Shown here piece after piece: positions 17,606 through 27,364 of a DNA stretch of 64,000 nt. This DNA is from Rickettsiales bacterium (GTDB lineage Bacteria > Pseudomonadota > Alphaproteobacteria > Rickettsiales > UBA998). The stretch lies in the NCBI GenBank assembly GCA_024304995.1, contig JAMWZD010000002.1, positions 372,001-436,000 of the forward strand, in the 5' to 3' direction. Each line of letters begins with the position of its first letter. The stretch's first letter is position 1. The notes under the pieces are model-generated. The model was not told where the DNA came from and ran no database searches. It saw only the letters and a program-made list of their open reading frames with translations. The translations under genes were made by a program, and so were the position numbers.

Positions 17606-18868
17606 TTATTGATAAAACATACGCTTTGCAGGCGCTTTTTCAATGATTTTGCCATTTTCAAAGCCCATAACAGAAAGTTCACGTTCAATCGTGCCATTTT
17701 TGCGCAGGCGGAACAATCCATTTGCAGGGCCAATATAGCCAGTAGGTTGGGTGATGTTTTCCGCAGAGAAATTTTGCGCATCTGCCAGTGTGGCAATCAG
17801 CGCCACTGCATCATATGCCAGACTTGCCAGACGCGGCGCGGCGTAGCCTTCTGCGTTCATAAAACGAGCGCTGAATGGCTCAAAATATCCGTGAGGGGAG
17901 GAGGAAAACCATGCTTTATCCAGCATATTGCTGGCTGCCAGCGCATCATCATCCCATAATCCAGTGCCAATAAATTGCACTGCATCTGGCGTATAACCGT
18001 AACGTTTCAGATGTTCCATAAGTCTCGTAAGAGCTTCACCCTGCTCTGCAAGAAAAATCGCCTGCAAGGGAATCTGATTATGTTTTAATTTTTTCGCAAA
18101 AAGCTGCACATCACGCGGCATGATGCTGGCATCTGGATCATATTTTTGTGCATAAATAACATTAATGCCTTTCTTCGCTGCTTCATCCAGCACTAACTCT
18201 TCCACTAAACGTCCATAATCCGTATCGGGCAGCAACACTGCCATCGTCTGAATATTTTGCTGCGTGGCATAATCCGCAATGGTGGAGATTTGATTGTCAG
18301 GCATGAAACCGAACAGATACGTTCCTGAATCCGCTACGTTTTTGTTGTTGGAAAAGCTGATAACAGGCACGTTGTTGGCTTGTGCTACTTTTGTTACTGC
18401 GCGTACATTGTCGCTGAATAACGGACCAATAATAATCTTTGCGCCTTCGCTGATAGCATCTTTTGCGGCTTTGGCAGCATATTCCGCTTCGCCCCGTGTG
18501 TCTTTTGGCATTAAGGCTATGCGCACAGGGCTGTTGGGAGAGGAGGCATATTTATCAAACAATGCGAGCATCGCAGCATCTAACATTGGTTTGCCAATAG
18601 ACGCAGCCTTGCCACTGAGTGGCAGCAGAATCGCGGCTTTAACTTCTGTTCCAGTAAAAACAGCAGGTGCTTTTTTCACGATTGGCTGTTGTGGCACAGG
18701 AGGCAACACTTCAGGCGCTTGCGTATATGGGTGAGGTTGAACAACAGGTGCAGCAGGTTCAGGTCTGTCATACACATCGGGGCGTTTGGTGCAGGAGGCA
18801 AGCGTTAAAACGATAAGCGCCACCAGAAAAATGCCACGTATGTGCGCGAGAGAAAAACCTTGTGTCAT
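17606..18868 (-). CDS. LpoA-like lipoprotein, periplasmic-binding fold (penicillin-binding protein activator)
   Basis: A 420-residue lipoprotein. The N-terminus has a hydrophobic signal and a lipobox ending in LTLASC, then a Pro-rich linker (about 30-65). From VKAAILLPLSGKAASIGKPM to the C-terminus it has the type I periplasmic-binding fold (AKIIIGPLFSDNVRAV, VPVISFSNNK, LLPDTDYGR). This pattern is that of LpoA/LppC proteins, which in gammaproteobacteria activate PBP1A; in alphaproteobacteria the same fold lies beside rsmI and yraN, as here. A generic amino-acid-binding protein is less likely because no ABC permease is nearby. Confidence 0.8.
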   Translation of the reverse strand: MTQGFSLAHIRGIFLVALIVLTLASCTKRPDVYDRPEPAAPVVQPHPYTQAPEVLPPVPQQPIVKKAPAVFTGTEVKAAILLPLSGKAASIGKPMLDAAMLALFDKYASSPNSPVRIALMPKDTRGEAEYAAKAAKDAISEGAKIIIGPLFSDNVRAVTKVAQANNVPVISFSNNKNVADSGTYLFGFMPDNQISTIADYATQQNIQTMAVLLPDTDYGRLVEELVLDEAAKKGINVIYAQKYDPDASIMPRDVQLFAKKLKHNQIPLQAIFLAEQGEALTRLMEHLKRYGYTPDAVQFIGTGLWDDDALAASNMLDKAWFSSSPHGYFEPFSARFMNAEGYAAPRLASLAYDAVALIATLADAQNFSAENITQPTGYIGPANGLFRLRKNGTIERELSVMGFENGKIIEKAPAKRMFYQ

Positions 18869-18923
18869 AAGACCAGCCCTTTATGCTTCATATCTAAAAT
18901 TTTAGCTGGGTGGATAGTAACAG

Positions 18924-19781
18924 ATGCAACCTCACAACACAAGTCACGAGCATGGCACATTATATATTGTGGCAACACCGATTGGCAATCTCTCAGATAT
19001 GACGTTTCGCGCGGTGGATGTGCTTAAAACGGTGGATGTAATCGCCTGTGAAGATACGCGCACCAGCCGCGTGCTGTGCCAGCATTATCAGATTTCCACG
19101 AAATTGGTGGCATATCATGAACATAATGAAGAGCAGAAAACGGATAATTTATTACAGATGATTGAGGGTGGGCAATCTATCGCACTGATTTCAGATGCAG
19201 GCACGCCGCTTATTTCAGACCCAGGCTACCGCATTGTCAATGAAGCGCGTGCGCGTGGCGTGAAGGTTGTGCCGATTGCGGGTGCATCTAGCATTATCAC
19301 TGCACTCAGCGCGGCAGGCGTGCCGACTGATCGTTTTTATTATGGCGGATTTCTGCCGAATAAAACGCAGGCGCGGCAGGGGGCGTTGCAAGAGTTGTTT
19401 TCTCTGCAATGCACATTAGTGTTGCTGGAATCCAACCATCGTTTAGTAGAGTCTTTAAAGGATGCACGCGCGGTGATGGGCAATCGTCAGGCAGTAGTGG
19501 CGCGGGAACTCACCAAAACATTTGAGGAATTCAGCACAGGCACGCTGGAAGAACTGATTGCAGATTACAGTGCGCGAGGAAAGGTGAAAGGAGAAATTGT
19601 GCTGCTGATTGCTCCACTAAAGCAACAGCGCACGGACATTGCCGAATTGCGTGACATGATGCTGGCGTTGCTGGCGCATTATCCTGTGAAGCAGGTTGCC
19701 AGTTTGATTGCACCACTCACCACTCATCCGAAAAAAGCGCTCTATGAAGCTGCGCAAGCATTGAAAGATGAGCAGTCCTAA
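18924..19781 (+). CDS. rsmI: 16S rRNA (cytidine-1402-2'-O)-methyltransferase
   Basis: RsmI 2'-O-methylates C1402 in the decoding centre of 16S rRNA. The 285-residue protein has the tetrapyrrole-methylase fold: LYIVATPIGNLSDMTFRAVDVLKTVDVIACEDTR at the N-terminus, then ALISDAGTPLISDPGYRIV and VPIAGASSIITALSAAGVPTDRF. The longer C-terminal part includes VVARELTKTFEEFSTGTL and KGEIVLLI. It diverges from the lpoA-like gene across 55 bp, and its 3' end overlaps yraN by 14 bp in another frame, which suggests coupled translation. Confidence 0.95.
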   Translation: MQPHNTSHEHGTLYIVATPIGNLSDMTFRAVDVLKTVDVIACEDTRTSRVLCQHYQISTKLVAYHEHNEEQKTDNLLQMIEGGQSIALISDAGTPLISDPGYRIVNEARARGVKVVPIAGASSIITALSAAGVPTDRFYYGGFLPNKTQARQGALQELFSLQCTLVLLESNHRLVESLKDARAVMGNRQAVVARELTKTFEEFSTGTLEELIADYSARGKVKGEIVLLIAPLKQQRTDIAELRDMMLALLAHYPVKQVASLIAPLTTHPKKALYEAAQALKDEQS

Positions 19782-20130
19782 ACGCAAACGTGCCTATCAA
19801 AAAGGGCATGATGGCGAGGCACTTGCCTGTGATTATCTGGCGCGTGAAGGATGGCGGGTGCTTGAGCAGCGCTACAAAACACCCTACGGTGAAATTGATG
19901 TGATTGCGCAAAAAGCAGACTGGTGTATTTTCGTGGAAGTCAAAGCCCGCACATCAGCAGAAGAAGCGCTATATGCCATCACCCCAAGACAGCAACAACG
20001 CATCATTCAAGCAGCGCAGCATTTCATTGCGGAAACAGCGCTGGACTGCAATATGCGCTTTGATGTGATTGCCATTTCAGCAACGAACATGATCACGCAT
20101 ATCGAACATGCGTGGGAGGTGGAAGTTTAA
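19768..20130 (+). CDS. yraN: UPF0102 family protein YraN
   Basis: A 120-residue protein of the UPF0102 group, a restriction-endonuclease-like fold of unknown cellular role. KGHDGEALACDYLAREGWRVLEQRYKTPYGEIDVIAQ and IFVEVKARTSAEEALYAITPRQQQRI include the conserved E-x-D...E-x-K catalytic pattern of that fold. It overlaps the rsmI end by 14 bp, the usual alphaproteobacterial arrangement. Confidence 0.92.
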   Translation: MSSPKRKRAYQKGHDGEALACDYLAREGWRVLEQRYKTPYGEIDVIAQKADWCIFVEVKARTSAEEALYAITPRQQQRIIQAAQHFIAETALDCNMRFDVIAISATNMITHIEHAWEVEV

Positions 20131-20134
20131 GCGC

Positions 20135-20635
20135 TTATAGAGAGGCAAGTAAAAAGCTATGAGCAACCATCACTAAACCATATAATTCAATGTTACAAAA
20201 TTTCTTATGTTGTTTTATTCTCGTATTGCAATAAAAAGATACATCTTCTGATATAGTAAACGCTTTAAAATTATCTGCCGCATAAAACGCTTCAAACTTG
20301 TCTCCTATTTTTATAAAGAAGCGCTCTCTTTTGCCTGACAGTGGCACATAACTAGATGTTATTTCTTTCCCGCATTTTGTCCTGTATCTAGCAGTAATCT
20401 TGGATGTTTCTAAACAATTGTTATCAATACTAACAATTGTTGCAATAGTACTAATTGGATGCTGTTGAAGCAATCTTAAGTGCTGCGTTTTTGTGTGATA
20501 TTGAACAAAAGGAAAGCCACCTAGGATAAGAAATGCCATTGTAATTATATAGGGCATTCTCCAACATAAGGCTCCGAGGGTTAATACAATTATTATATAT
20601 AATATCTTATCATTTTTATCGCATGAAAATTTCAT
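20135..20635 (-). CDS. Unknown small membrane protein
   Basis: I do not recognise this 166-residue protein (ATG at 20635; an in-frame GTG at 20668 overlaps the upstream stop and would add 11 residues). It has two adjacent hydrophobic helices near the N-terminus (ILYIIIVLTLGALCWRM; IITMAFLILGGFPFV), a central soluble beta-rich part with RYRTKCGKEITSSYVPLSGKRERFF, and a weak hydrophobic C-terminus. This layout resembles DUF3592-type proteins, but the match is uncertain. It is AT-rich compared with rsmI/yraN and is last in the fumC-linked gene run. Confidence 0.65.
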   Translation of the reverse strand: MKFSCDKNDKILYIIIVLTLGALCWRMPYIITMAFLILGGFPFVQYHTKTQHLRLLQQHPISTIATIVSIDNNCLETSKITARYRTKCGKEITSSYVPLSGKRERFFIKIGDKFEAFYAADNFKAFTISEDVSFYCNTRIKQHKKFCNIELYGLVMVAHSFLLASL

Positions 20636-20654
20636 AATTACATAGATATTAGCT

Positions 20655-22955
20655 TTAAGCCGCGCCACGCCCGCGTTGGGTGCTGATGTCTATGTCTGCC
20701 TGATAGAGCAGATCACGAATCAGGGATGCGTCTTTGCGTTCGTCCATTTTCTTCACCTGATCACCGCGTCCGTCATTTTCAATGGCATTAACCTCCCGTT
20801 TGGCAGCTTTTTCCACAGCAGATTTCAGCAGATCGTTTTTATCAATATCGTCACGTGCGGTGGTGATTTCGTCGACAATAGCGTTAAGCGCTGAAAGCCT
20901 GTCTTTCAACAATTCACCTGTGCGGGAGCGTTGATTATCTTTAAAGCTGACGCTGGTGCGTTCTGGCTGCTTCAGCCCACCTTTATAATTATCAGCAACA
21001 TCTATCAGATTATAAGCGATAACATTTTCAAGACGTTCTGCAGGCATAGCTTCAGGGTCTTTTAATTGTTCCATGAGCGTTGCATCTGCTTTTGATGGTA
21101 ACATGAAATAATCTGCCGTGAATTGCAGCCCCTGAGACGCATTGTCAATTTTTTCAACACCAATCTGATGTGCGTCTGCAACACGTAATAATGCAACCTG
21201 CGCATTATAATACTGACCAGTGAACATGGATTCTGCGCGATATTGTTGCAACGCATCGCTGATTTCGTTCAGTGTGTCTGCCACTTTTTCTGGCGACTGA
21301 CCCGAAATTTTCTGGTCTATAAAATTCTTTGCATCATTCCAGAATATTGCATTCAGCTGCGGGTTTCCTGTCATAATTACAGGTTGCGCTTTATCGGGAT
21401 CAACACCATCTAAGATATAATTTGTATATGCGCCGCGGGAGGTGACAATTTTAGTTGAGATTTTGTCTGGCACATGAACAATCTCTTTGCTTTGAACGCT
21501 CTCGCGATTTTCAATGTCAGCATGGGTGTCGTCATTGAGAGGCACGGAAATAATATTCTGCAAAAAACTAGCATCCTTAACTTCATTAATTTCTGGTGGA
21601 AGATAAGTATCCGCAATAACAGTAGCATCAAAATTGGCAGGTGTTTTTTCATTTTCACCAAGCAAATCCATAGTTCTGTCATGCGCTTTTCTTAAATATG
21701 ATGCAAAATTTTCTAGTTGCGCGCGCTCATTCACCTGCAATGTGTCATCCATATCCAGCAATTTGTCAGACACGGCTGTCTGATATACGCTAAGCAGGCG
21801 TTCAGTATCCTGAAACATATGATGCGCAGGCTGCCCAAGAGACAAACTTGTAGTGGAAATCAGCATATGCGGAAGTGATTTTATAAGATCAGATGTGGCG
21901 TGTTCACTCAGATTATGTGCCTGACGTTCCTGTCCTGCATCACTGAAAGCGGGTTGCATTACAAATTGTCCGTCCTGCGCAAAATGCAGGGATTTTAGCG
22001 CACGCAGGGATAATTCATGTTCTAAAAGATTATCTGCCAGTTTATATTGTTGCTGTAATAATGCTCGGCTGGTGTTTGTGTGTGTCTGGCTGCGGTTAAT
22101 TTCATCATAAGCGATATTATCTGCCACCTCATCAAATAATTTATCTGCCGTGGCAGTATCTTCAAATAATGCATTAAATTCTGCTTTTTCGAAATTCACA
22201 TAATCAGGCTTGACGGAGGCAATCATTTCATGTGCAACGATGCTTGCCAGCTCTTCAGCTTCTTGTTTAAACGCTGGAATGGTATGTTTACCATGTTTTT
22301 TAATAACGATAGTAGGCAGATTTGCAGGGAACACATCGCGTATCTGGTCATACTCAATCTTGCTTATGTCTAATGCCAGTGTTTCATCTGAAAGATTTTC
22401 AGTCAAAAACGTTTTTACATGTGAAAACAAATTTTCATTGGAATCATAAAAAGGGGTTGCCTGCGTTTTTTCTGCGGTTTCCTCTTCCTGCGAATTAGGG
22501 TTTTCCTGATAGGAAATGCCCTGCTGTTTTTGCTGCAGAGCCGCGCCAGTGGATTTATGTTCCCGATAATATTTTAAAAATTCTGTGTCTGTCAGATCAC
22601 CAAATAATTCAGTGGCGATTATTTCGTTAATGGCGCTTGCATCACTATGTTTCTGACGGCTATAGCCTATCATTTGTTCTAATGTCGGTTCCGCCTGTGC
22701 AAATAAACCTTCTTTTTCAGCAGAACGGGCTGTCAGATACTGCGTCTTGTCAACCTCTCCGCTTGAAAGAGAATCTGTTTGGATGATCTTGCCTGTGTCA
22801 TCCAACCAAACGATATTCGCACTATAATGCTCAATGTTGGATTGGATGATAGGAGCGTCCTGATCCTGTTGCTGGGGCGGGGCAACCAGCTCTTTTTCAA
22901 CAAGAATGACAGGGTTTCCTTTAGGTTGTTGAGATGGGGTGCGTTGCTCTGGCAT
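20655..22955 (-). CDS. Large cytosolic protein of unknown function
   Basis: A 766-residue protein that I cannot assign. The ATG at 22955 is favoured by AAAGGAGAT six bases upstream; a TTG further out is less likely. There is no signal peptide or membrane segment. The first 60 residues are Gln/Pro-rich and disordered-looking. The rest is acidic, Asp/Glu/Gln/Ala-rich and mainly helical, with stretches such as EEETAEKTQ, DDTLQVNERAQLENF and QQYRAESMFTGQYYNAQVALLRV. It ends in a charged DERKDASLIRDLLYQADIDI segment. The length and lack of catalytic motifs suggest a scaffold, effector or structural protein, but this is a guess. It is preceded by 106 bp that could hold a promoter. Confidence 0.75.
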   Translation of the reverse strand: MPEQRTPSQQPKGNPVILVEKELVAPPQQQDQDAPIIQSNIEHYSANIVWLDDTGKIIQTDSLSSGEVDKTQYLTARSAEKEGLFAQAEPTLEQMIGYSRQKHSDASAINEIIATELFGDLTDTEFLKYYREHKSTGAALQQKQQGISYQENPNSQEEETAEKTQATPFYDSNENLFSHVKTFLTENLSDETLALDISKIEYDQIRDVFPANLPTIVIKKHGKHTIPAFKQEAEELASIVAHEMIASVKPDYVNFEKAEFNALFEDTATADKLFDEVADNIAYDEINRSQTHTNTSRALLQQQYKLADNLLEHELSLRALKSLHFAQDGQFVMQPAFSDAGQERQAHNLSEHATSDLIKSLPHMLISTTSLSLGQPAHHMFQDTERLLSVYQTAVSDKLLDMDDTLQVNERAQLENFASYLRKAHDRTMDLLGENEKTPANFDATVIADTYLPPEINEVKDASFLQNIISVPLNDDTHADIENRESVQSKEIVHVPDKISTKIVTSRGAYTNYILDGVDPDKAQPVIMTGNPQLNAIFWNDAKNFIDQKISGQSPEKVADTLNEISDALQQYRAESMFTGQYYNAQVALLRVADAHQIGVEKIDNASQGLQFTADYFMLPSKADATLMEQLKDPEAMPAERLENVIAYNLIDVADNYKGGLKQPERTSVSFKDNQRSRTGELLKDRLSALNAIVDEITTARDDIDKNDLLKSAVEKAAKREVNAIENDGRGDQVKKMDERKDASLIRDLLYQADIDISTQRGRGAA

Positions 22956-23061
22956 GGTGGATCTCCTTTGTGTAAGCAATCTAGCTATGACTAAAAGATG
23001 CTATGCAAGTCAATCATTATGATGTGACAGTTTTGTGACAAAATGAAACAGTAAATAATGA

Positions 23062-23577
23062 TTAGTCTGTTACTTCAGGTGTAAGAAAATGTGCATCAAG
23101 CGGGGGATGACTATTTTTTGTATCTTTATCAGGAGCAATAACAGAATCTGTTCGAATGCGCTTTTCCTCTTTGATATGCAGGAAATGCTGAGTTTTGTTG
23201 AGCAGATTGTCTGTGGTGCTGCGCAAACTATCCTGACCATAGGTGAAGAAAATGATGCTGCATAAAATGCCAGTCGCAATCATCAAATCACGCAAAGGTC
23301 GTGATAACGCCATTAATATAATAATCAGGAACGGAAGTAATAATACACGTTCTGCAACCAAATCTTTATGCGTGACAAGTTCGCCATCATCAGTGAACAT
23401 CGTCAGGATTCTGATAATGTAATCACCTGCAAATTCATACACTAAGTAAGCGCAGAAAACATAAAATATCAAATTTAGCGAAAGTGAAAAGCTGATATTA
23501 TTATTCTTTCCGCCTATTGTGAAACTAATTGCGTCCTGCGGTGGTTTTTTCCTCTGTTCAGGGTGAGCTTCTTCCAT
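23062..23577 (-). CDS. Unknown membrane protein, three hydrophobic helices
   Basis: A 171-residue protein of no family known to me. A charged N-terminus (MEEAHPEQRKKPPQD) is followed by three membrane helices: LNLIFYVFCAYLVYEFAG, VLLLPFLIIILMALS and LMIATGILCSIIFFTYG. A hydrophilic tail of about 55 residues follows. It starts three bases after the fumC stop on the same strand and precedes the 766-residue protein, so all may share the fumC transcript. Confidence 0.7.
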   Translation of the reverse strand: MEEAHPEQRKKPPQDAISFTIGGKNNNISFSLSLNLIFYVFCAYLVYEFAGDYIIRILTMFTDDGELVTHKDLVAERVLLLPFLIIILMALSRPLRDLMIATGILCSIIFFTYGQDSLRSTTDNLLNKTQHFLHIKEEKRIRTDSVIAPDKDTKNSHPPLDAHFLTPEVTD

Positions 23578-23580
23578 CGC

Positions 23581-24984
23581 TTAATCTTTAGGACCAATCA
23601 TTTTTTCAGGGCGTACCCATTCATTGAATTGTGCTTCTGTCAGCAAGTCTAACTCTAATGCAGATGCTTTCAGCGTAATTCCTTTTTTATGAGCATTTTT
23701 GGCGATTTTAGTCGCATTATCATAGCCAATATGCGGATTAAGCGCTGTCACCAGCATTAAAGATTCATCGCGCAATGTCTCAATGCGCTCCACATTTGGT
23801 TCAATGCCAACCACGCATTTTTCAGTGAAGCTTCGTGCGCCATCTGCGAGCAGGGTGATGGATTGTAACACATTATAAACCATCACAGGTTTAAACACGT
23901 TCAGTTCAAAATGTCCATTAGAGCCAGCTACAGAAACAGTCGTATGATTGCCCATTACTTGCGCTGCAATCATGGTGAGCGCTTCGCACTGCGTCGGGTT
24001 TACTTTGCCTGGCATGATGGAAGAACCTGGCTCATTTTCAGGCAACTGAATTTCTCCCAGACCGCAACGAGGACCAGAGCCGAGCAAGCGGATGTCATTG
24101 GCAATCTTCATGAGCGAACATGCCAGCACATTTAACGCGCCAGAAATTTCCACCATCGCATCATGCGCCGCTAAGGACTCAAACTTGTTTGGTGCAGTCA
24201 CGAATGGCAACCCAGTTACATCTGCCACTTCTTTTGCAAAACCTTCTGCAAAGCCTTTTTTGCTGTTAATGCCAGTGCCAACAGCCGTGCCGCCCTGCGC
24301 CAGCATATAAAGTCGTGGAAGGCAGTTTTTCACGCGCTCAATGCCATATGCCACTTGTGTGTAATAGCCTGAAAATTCCTGACCCAAAGTCACTGGCGTT
24401 GCATCCTGCAAATGGGTGCGCCCGATTTTGATGATGTCCATCCATGCATCGGATTTTTTCTTGAGTTCATCATGCAAGCCTTGCAATGCAGGCAGCAACT
24501 CATGATGAATCTGCTCAACGGTGGCAATATGCATTGCCGTCGGGAAGGTGTCATTGGAAGACTGTCCCATATTCACATGGTCATTCGGGTGGACAGGCGA
24601 TTTGCTGCCAATCTCCCCACCAAGAATTTCAATGGCACGGTTGGCAATCACTTCGTTGCTGTTCATGTTGGTCTGCGTGCCAGAGCCCGTCTGCCAGATG
24701 CGCAACGGGAAGTTGTCATTCAATTTGCCATCCATCACTTCTGTGGCTGCATCAACAATTGCATTGCCGATGTCAGAATCCATTACCCCCAGCTTCATGT
24801 TGGTTTTGGCAGCAGAACGTTTCAGAATGCCAAGCGCGCGCACCAGTGAGAGCGGCATGGTTTCAATGCCAATGTTGAAGTTGATCAAAGAACGCCCTGT
24901 TTGCGCGCCATAATATTTATCAGATGGCACTTCGATATTTCCAAAACTATCGCTTTCTGTTCTAAAGACTTCCTTGTTAGTCAT
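23581..24984 (-). CDS. fumC: Fumarate hydratase class II
   Basis: FumC interconverts fumarate and malate in the citric acid cycle without an iron-sulfur cluster. From the ATG at 24984 the protein has 467 residues. This start is preferred over the ATG four codons earlier because GGAG lies six bases before it. Motifs: [84 protein letters not shown] and the fumarase/aspartase signature [15 protein letters not shown]. It is divergent from the EamA transporter gene with about 50 bp between starts, and leads a run of three unknown genes. Confidence 0.96.
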   Translation of the reverse strand: MTNKEVFRTESDSFGNIEVPSDKYYGAQTGRSLINFNIGIETMPLSLVRALGILKRSAAKTNMKLGVMDSDIGNAIVDAATEVMDGKLNDNFPLRIWQTGSGTQTNMNSNEVIANRAIEILGGEIGSKSPVHPNDHVNMGQSSNDTFPTAMHIATVEQIHHELLPALQGLHDELKKKSDAWMDIIKIGRTHLQDATPVTLGQEFSGYYTQVAYGIERVKNCLPRLYMLAQGGTAVGTGINSKKGFAEGFAKEVADVTGLPFVTAPNKFESLAAHDAMVEISGALNVLACSLMKIANDIRLLGSGPRCGLGEIQLPENEPGSSIMPGKVNPTQCEALTMIAAQVMGNHTTVSVAGSNGHFELNVFKPVMVYNVLQSITLLADGARSFTEKCVVGIEPNVERIETLRDESLMLVTALNPHIGYDNATKIAKNAHKKGITLKASALELDLLTEAQFNEWVRPEKMIGPKD

Positions 24985-25036
24985 TGACAACTCCATGAAT
25001 TACGTGAATAAGATACATTTCAATACTGTAGATTCA

Positions 25037-25984
25037 ATGTTTAAGCAATTCAAGATTTCTTCTCTGGAAAAACTCTCGCATCCAGATCATGATTTAAAAG
25101 TTGGTATGATGTGGTTCATTTGCACGGGACTACAATCTGTTCTGGTGAACACCACTATGCGATTAATGATTGATAGTTTCGGCTATCATGCGTTTCAGCT
25201 GGTGTTTTTTTACAGCGCCATGGCGGCGGCTATGTATCTGCCATCCATTGTGCGCAACCCTTCGCTGTATGTTCCAAAAGAAAAAAAGAAAATTTACGTG
25301 TTGCGTGGCATCATGGAAGTGGTCGGATTTTCACTGATATTCTATTCTTTATCAAAGTTGCCTTTTGCTATGGTTACGGTGCTGAGCTTTGTCACGCCTG
25401 CGTTTGGCGCATTGGCGGCAATCGTATTTTTAAAGGAAAAAATGACCAGACCGAAATGGGTTGGGATGATTACGGGTTTCACAGGCGTATTGATCGTGGC
25501 GCAGCCTGGCGGAAATAATGTTGGTTGGGAAGTAGTGCTTCCCGTATGTGCGGCGGCAGCCTTTGCCATTTGCGTGGTGTGCATACGGTTTTTAACACGC
25601 TCAGAACCGCCTGCACGCATCGCTTGTGTCACGCTTGCATTGATGGCATGTTTTTCTTTCCCTCTGGCGCTGCATAACTGGCAGATGCCAGAATTGTCAC
25701 ATCTTCCGTGGCTGATCGTTCTGGCGCTACAGGTTGCCGCTGTGCAATATTGTGTAGGGAAGGCATTGCAAAAGATTGACCTCACCACGGCGCAGCCGCT
25801 GATGTTCCTGAATCTGATATGGTCTTCAATTATAGGATATTTCCTGTTTGGTGAACTGGTAAACCGTTTCACAGTGCTGGGCGCAGTGATTATTATTGCG
25901 GGTATTGTGTATAGTGTGCGCCGCAAAGCAACACGGCTAGACCCTGTTATTATGCGTCAGCCAACGGAAGATGATGAGAAATAG
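25037..25984 (+). CDS. EamA/DMT-family transporter
   Basis: A 315-residue inner-membrane protein of the drug/metabolite transporter superfamily with two EamA halves and about ten helices. The first half begins GMMWFICTGLQSVLVNTTMRL and contains IFYSLSKLPFAMVTVLSFVTPAFGALAAIVFLKEKMTRPKWVGMI, the classic end of an EamA repeat. The second half ends in LMFLNLIWSSIIGYFLFGE and GAVIIIAGIVYSVRR. I start at the ATG at 25037; the ATG at 24995 would overlap the fumC start region. The substrate cannot be inferred. Confidence 0.85.
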   Translation: MFKQFKISSLEKLSHPDHDLKVGMMWFICTGLQSVLVNTTMRLMIDSFGYHAFQLVFFYSAMAAAMYLPSIVRNPSLYVPKEKKKIYVLRGIMEVVGFSLIFYSLSKLPFAMVTVLSFVTPAFGALAAIVFLKEKMTRPKWVGMITGFTGVLIVAQPGGNNVGWEVVLPVCAAAAFAICVVCIRFLTRSEPPARIACVTLALMACFSFPLALHNWQMPELSHLPWLIVLALQVAAVQYCVGKALQKIDLTTAQPLMFLNLIWSSIIGYFLFGELVNRFTVLGAVIIIAGIVYSVRRKATRLDPVIMRQPTEDDEK

Positions 25985-26052
25985 ATAATCTAATTCTTGA
26001 AATTTGGCATCATTTCCTTTTATATAACGCCGAAATATAACCAAAGGCAGCA

Positions 26053-27339
26053 ATGACAACTCCAGAACCGATTAGAAAGATTGCAGATAAAATTGAAAAT
26101 GCTCCTATCATTCCTATAGCAGCGCAGCGCGGTATGCGCCGTTTTCTGGCAATGGAATCTGCAGGTGGTATTCTGCTTATGTTCGCAGCAATTCTGGCTG
26201 TGATTGCCGCAAATACTTACTTCGCTGATATATATGACGCATTTCTGCACACCAAATTTACCATTGGTTTTGGCGAAGAAACCATGCTTTCAAAAGAGCT
26301 TATCTTATGGATTAATGATGGTTTAATGGCAGTGTTCTTCTTCCTTGTGGGGATGGAAATTAAACGTGAAATGGTGGAAGGCGAGCTTTCCACTATTCAG
26401 AAAGCCATATTGCCGTTCTTCGCAGCGGCAGGCGGAGTGGCATTGCCAGCTCTTATTTTCGTTTATTTCAATTATGGTGATGACACAACAGTGAATGGCT
26501 GGGCAATTCCTGCTGCAACGGATATTGCTTTTGCGCTGGGTCTGCTTGCATTATTTGGCTCACGCGTGCCTGTATCTCTCAAAATATTTTTAACAGCGGT
26601 TGCTGTGATTGATGATCTGGCGGCGATTGTTATTATTGCAATTTTCTATACAGAAAACATTTCACTGGGTTCCATCGGTGTATCTGCGGCTTGTTTTATC
26701 ATTCTGTTATTCTTCAATCTTCGCGGTGTATCACGCATGGCACCCTATATTCTGGTGGGGCTTGTCATGTGGGTGGCTGTGTTGAAATCTGGCGTACATG
26801 CAACCATTGCAGGGGTGGTGCTTGGGTTTATGATTCCGCTTACCGTGAAAAATGCTAATGGCAAATCCATGCTGAAATATGCTGAACATAAGTTACATGC
26901 ATGGGTAGCATATTTTATTCTTCCTATTTTTGCATTTGCTAATGCAGGGGTGAATTTCCGCGGGATGGACGCTAATATGGCGCTTGACCCTGTGCCGCTT
27001 GGCATTGCGCTTGGGCTGTTTTTCGGCAAGCAATTCGGCATTTTTGCCGTATGTTTTACCATGATAAAACTGAAACTGGCACGACTGCCTGAAGACTCCA
27101 CATGGGTGCAGTTTTATGCCGTCTGCATTATGTGCGGTATTGGATTTACCATGAGTTTGTTCATTGGAGGGCTGGCATATAACAGCACATTCCTGATTAC
27201 TGAAACCAAGATTGGTGTGATGATGGGGTCTATTGCCTCTGGACTGGTAGGGTATATTGTACTCTCTATTGCACTCAAAGGCGGCGGCAGCCGCAGTGCA
27301 TATGACGTGGTGAAAAACTCGAATACGGCGAAGCGTTAA
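26053..27339 (+). CDS. nhaA: Na+/H+ antiporter NhaA
   Basis: NhaA exports sodium in exchange for two protons and helps control internal pH and sodium. The 428-residue membrane protein has the ion-binding Asp pair in VIDDLAAIVIIAIFYT, the assembly-of-helices motif AIPAATDIAFALG, and DGLMAVFFFLVGMEIKREMVEGEL in the second helix region. AAAGG lies before the ATG. It stands alone between the EamA gene and the convergent mutY. With the symporter at 52318 it suggests a sodium cycle at the membrane. Confidence 0.95.
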   Translation: MTTPEPIRKIADKIENAPIIPIAAQRGMRRFLAMESAGGILLMFAAILAVIAANTYFADIYDAFLHTKFTIGFGEETMLSKELILWINDGLMAVFFFLVGMEIKREMVEGELSTIQKAILPFFAAAGGVALPALIFVYFNYGDDTTVNGWAIPAATDIAFALGLLALFGSRVPVSLKIFLTAVAVIDDLAAIVIIAIFYTENISLGSIGVSAACFIILLFFNLRGVSRMAPYILVGLVMWVAVLKSGVHATIAGVVLGFMIPLTVKNANGKSMLKYAEHKLHAWVAYFILPIFAFANAGVNFRGMDANMALDPVPLGIALGLFFGKQFGIFAVCFTMIKLKLARLPEDSTWVQFYAVCIMCGIGFTMSLFIGGLAYNSTFLITETKIGVMMGSIASGLVGYIVLSIALKGGGSRSAYDVVKNSNTAKR

Positions 27340-27364
27340 GAACTATAATTAATAAGGTATATAA

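Noticed and set aside
24412-24913. Long plus-strand frames opposite fumC
   Set aside because: They are complementary to strongly conserved fumarase motifs and have no ribosome binding site or family resemblance.
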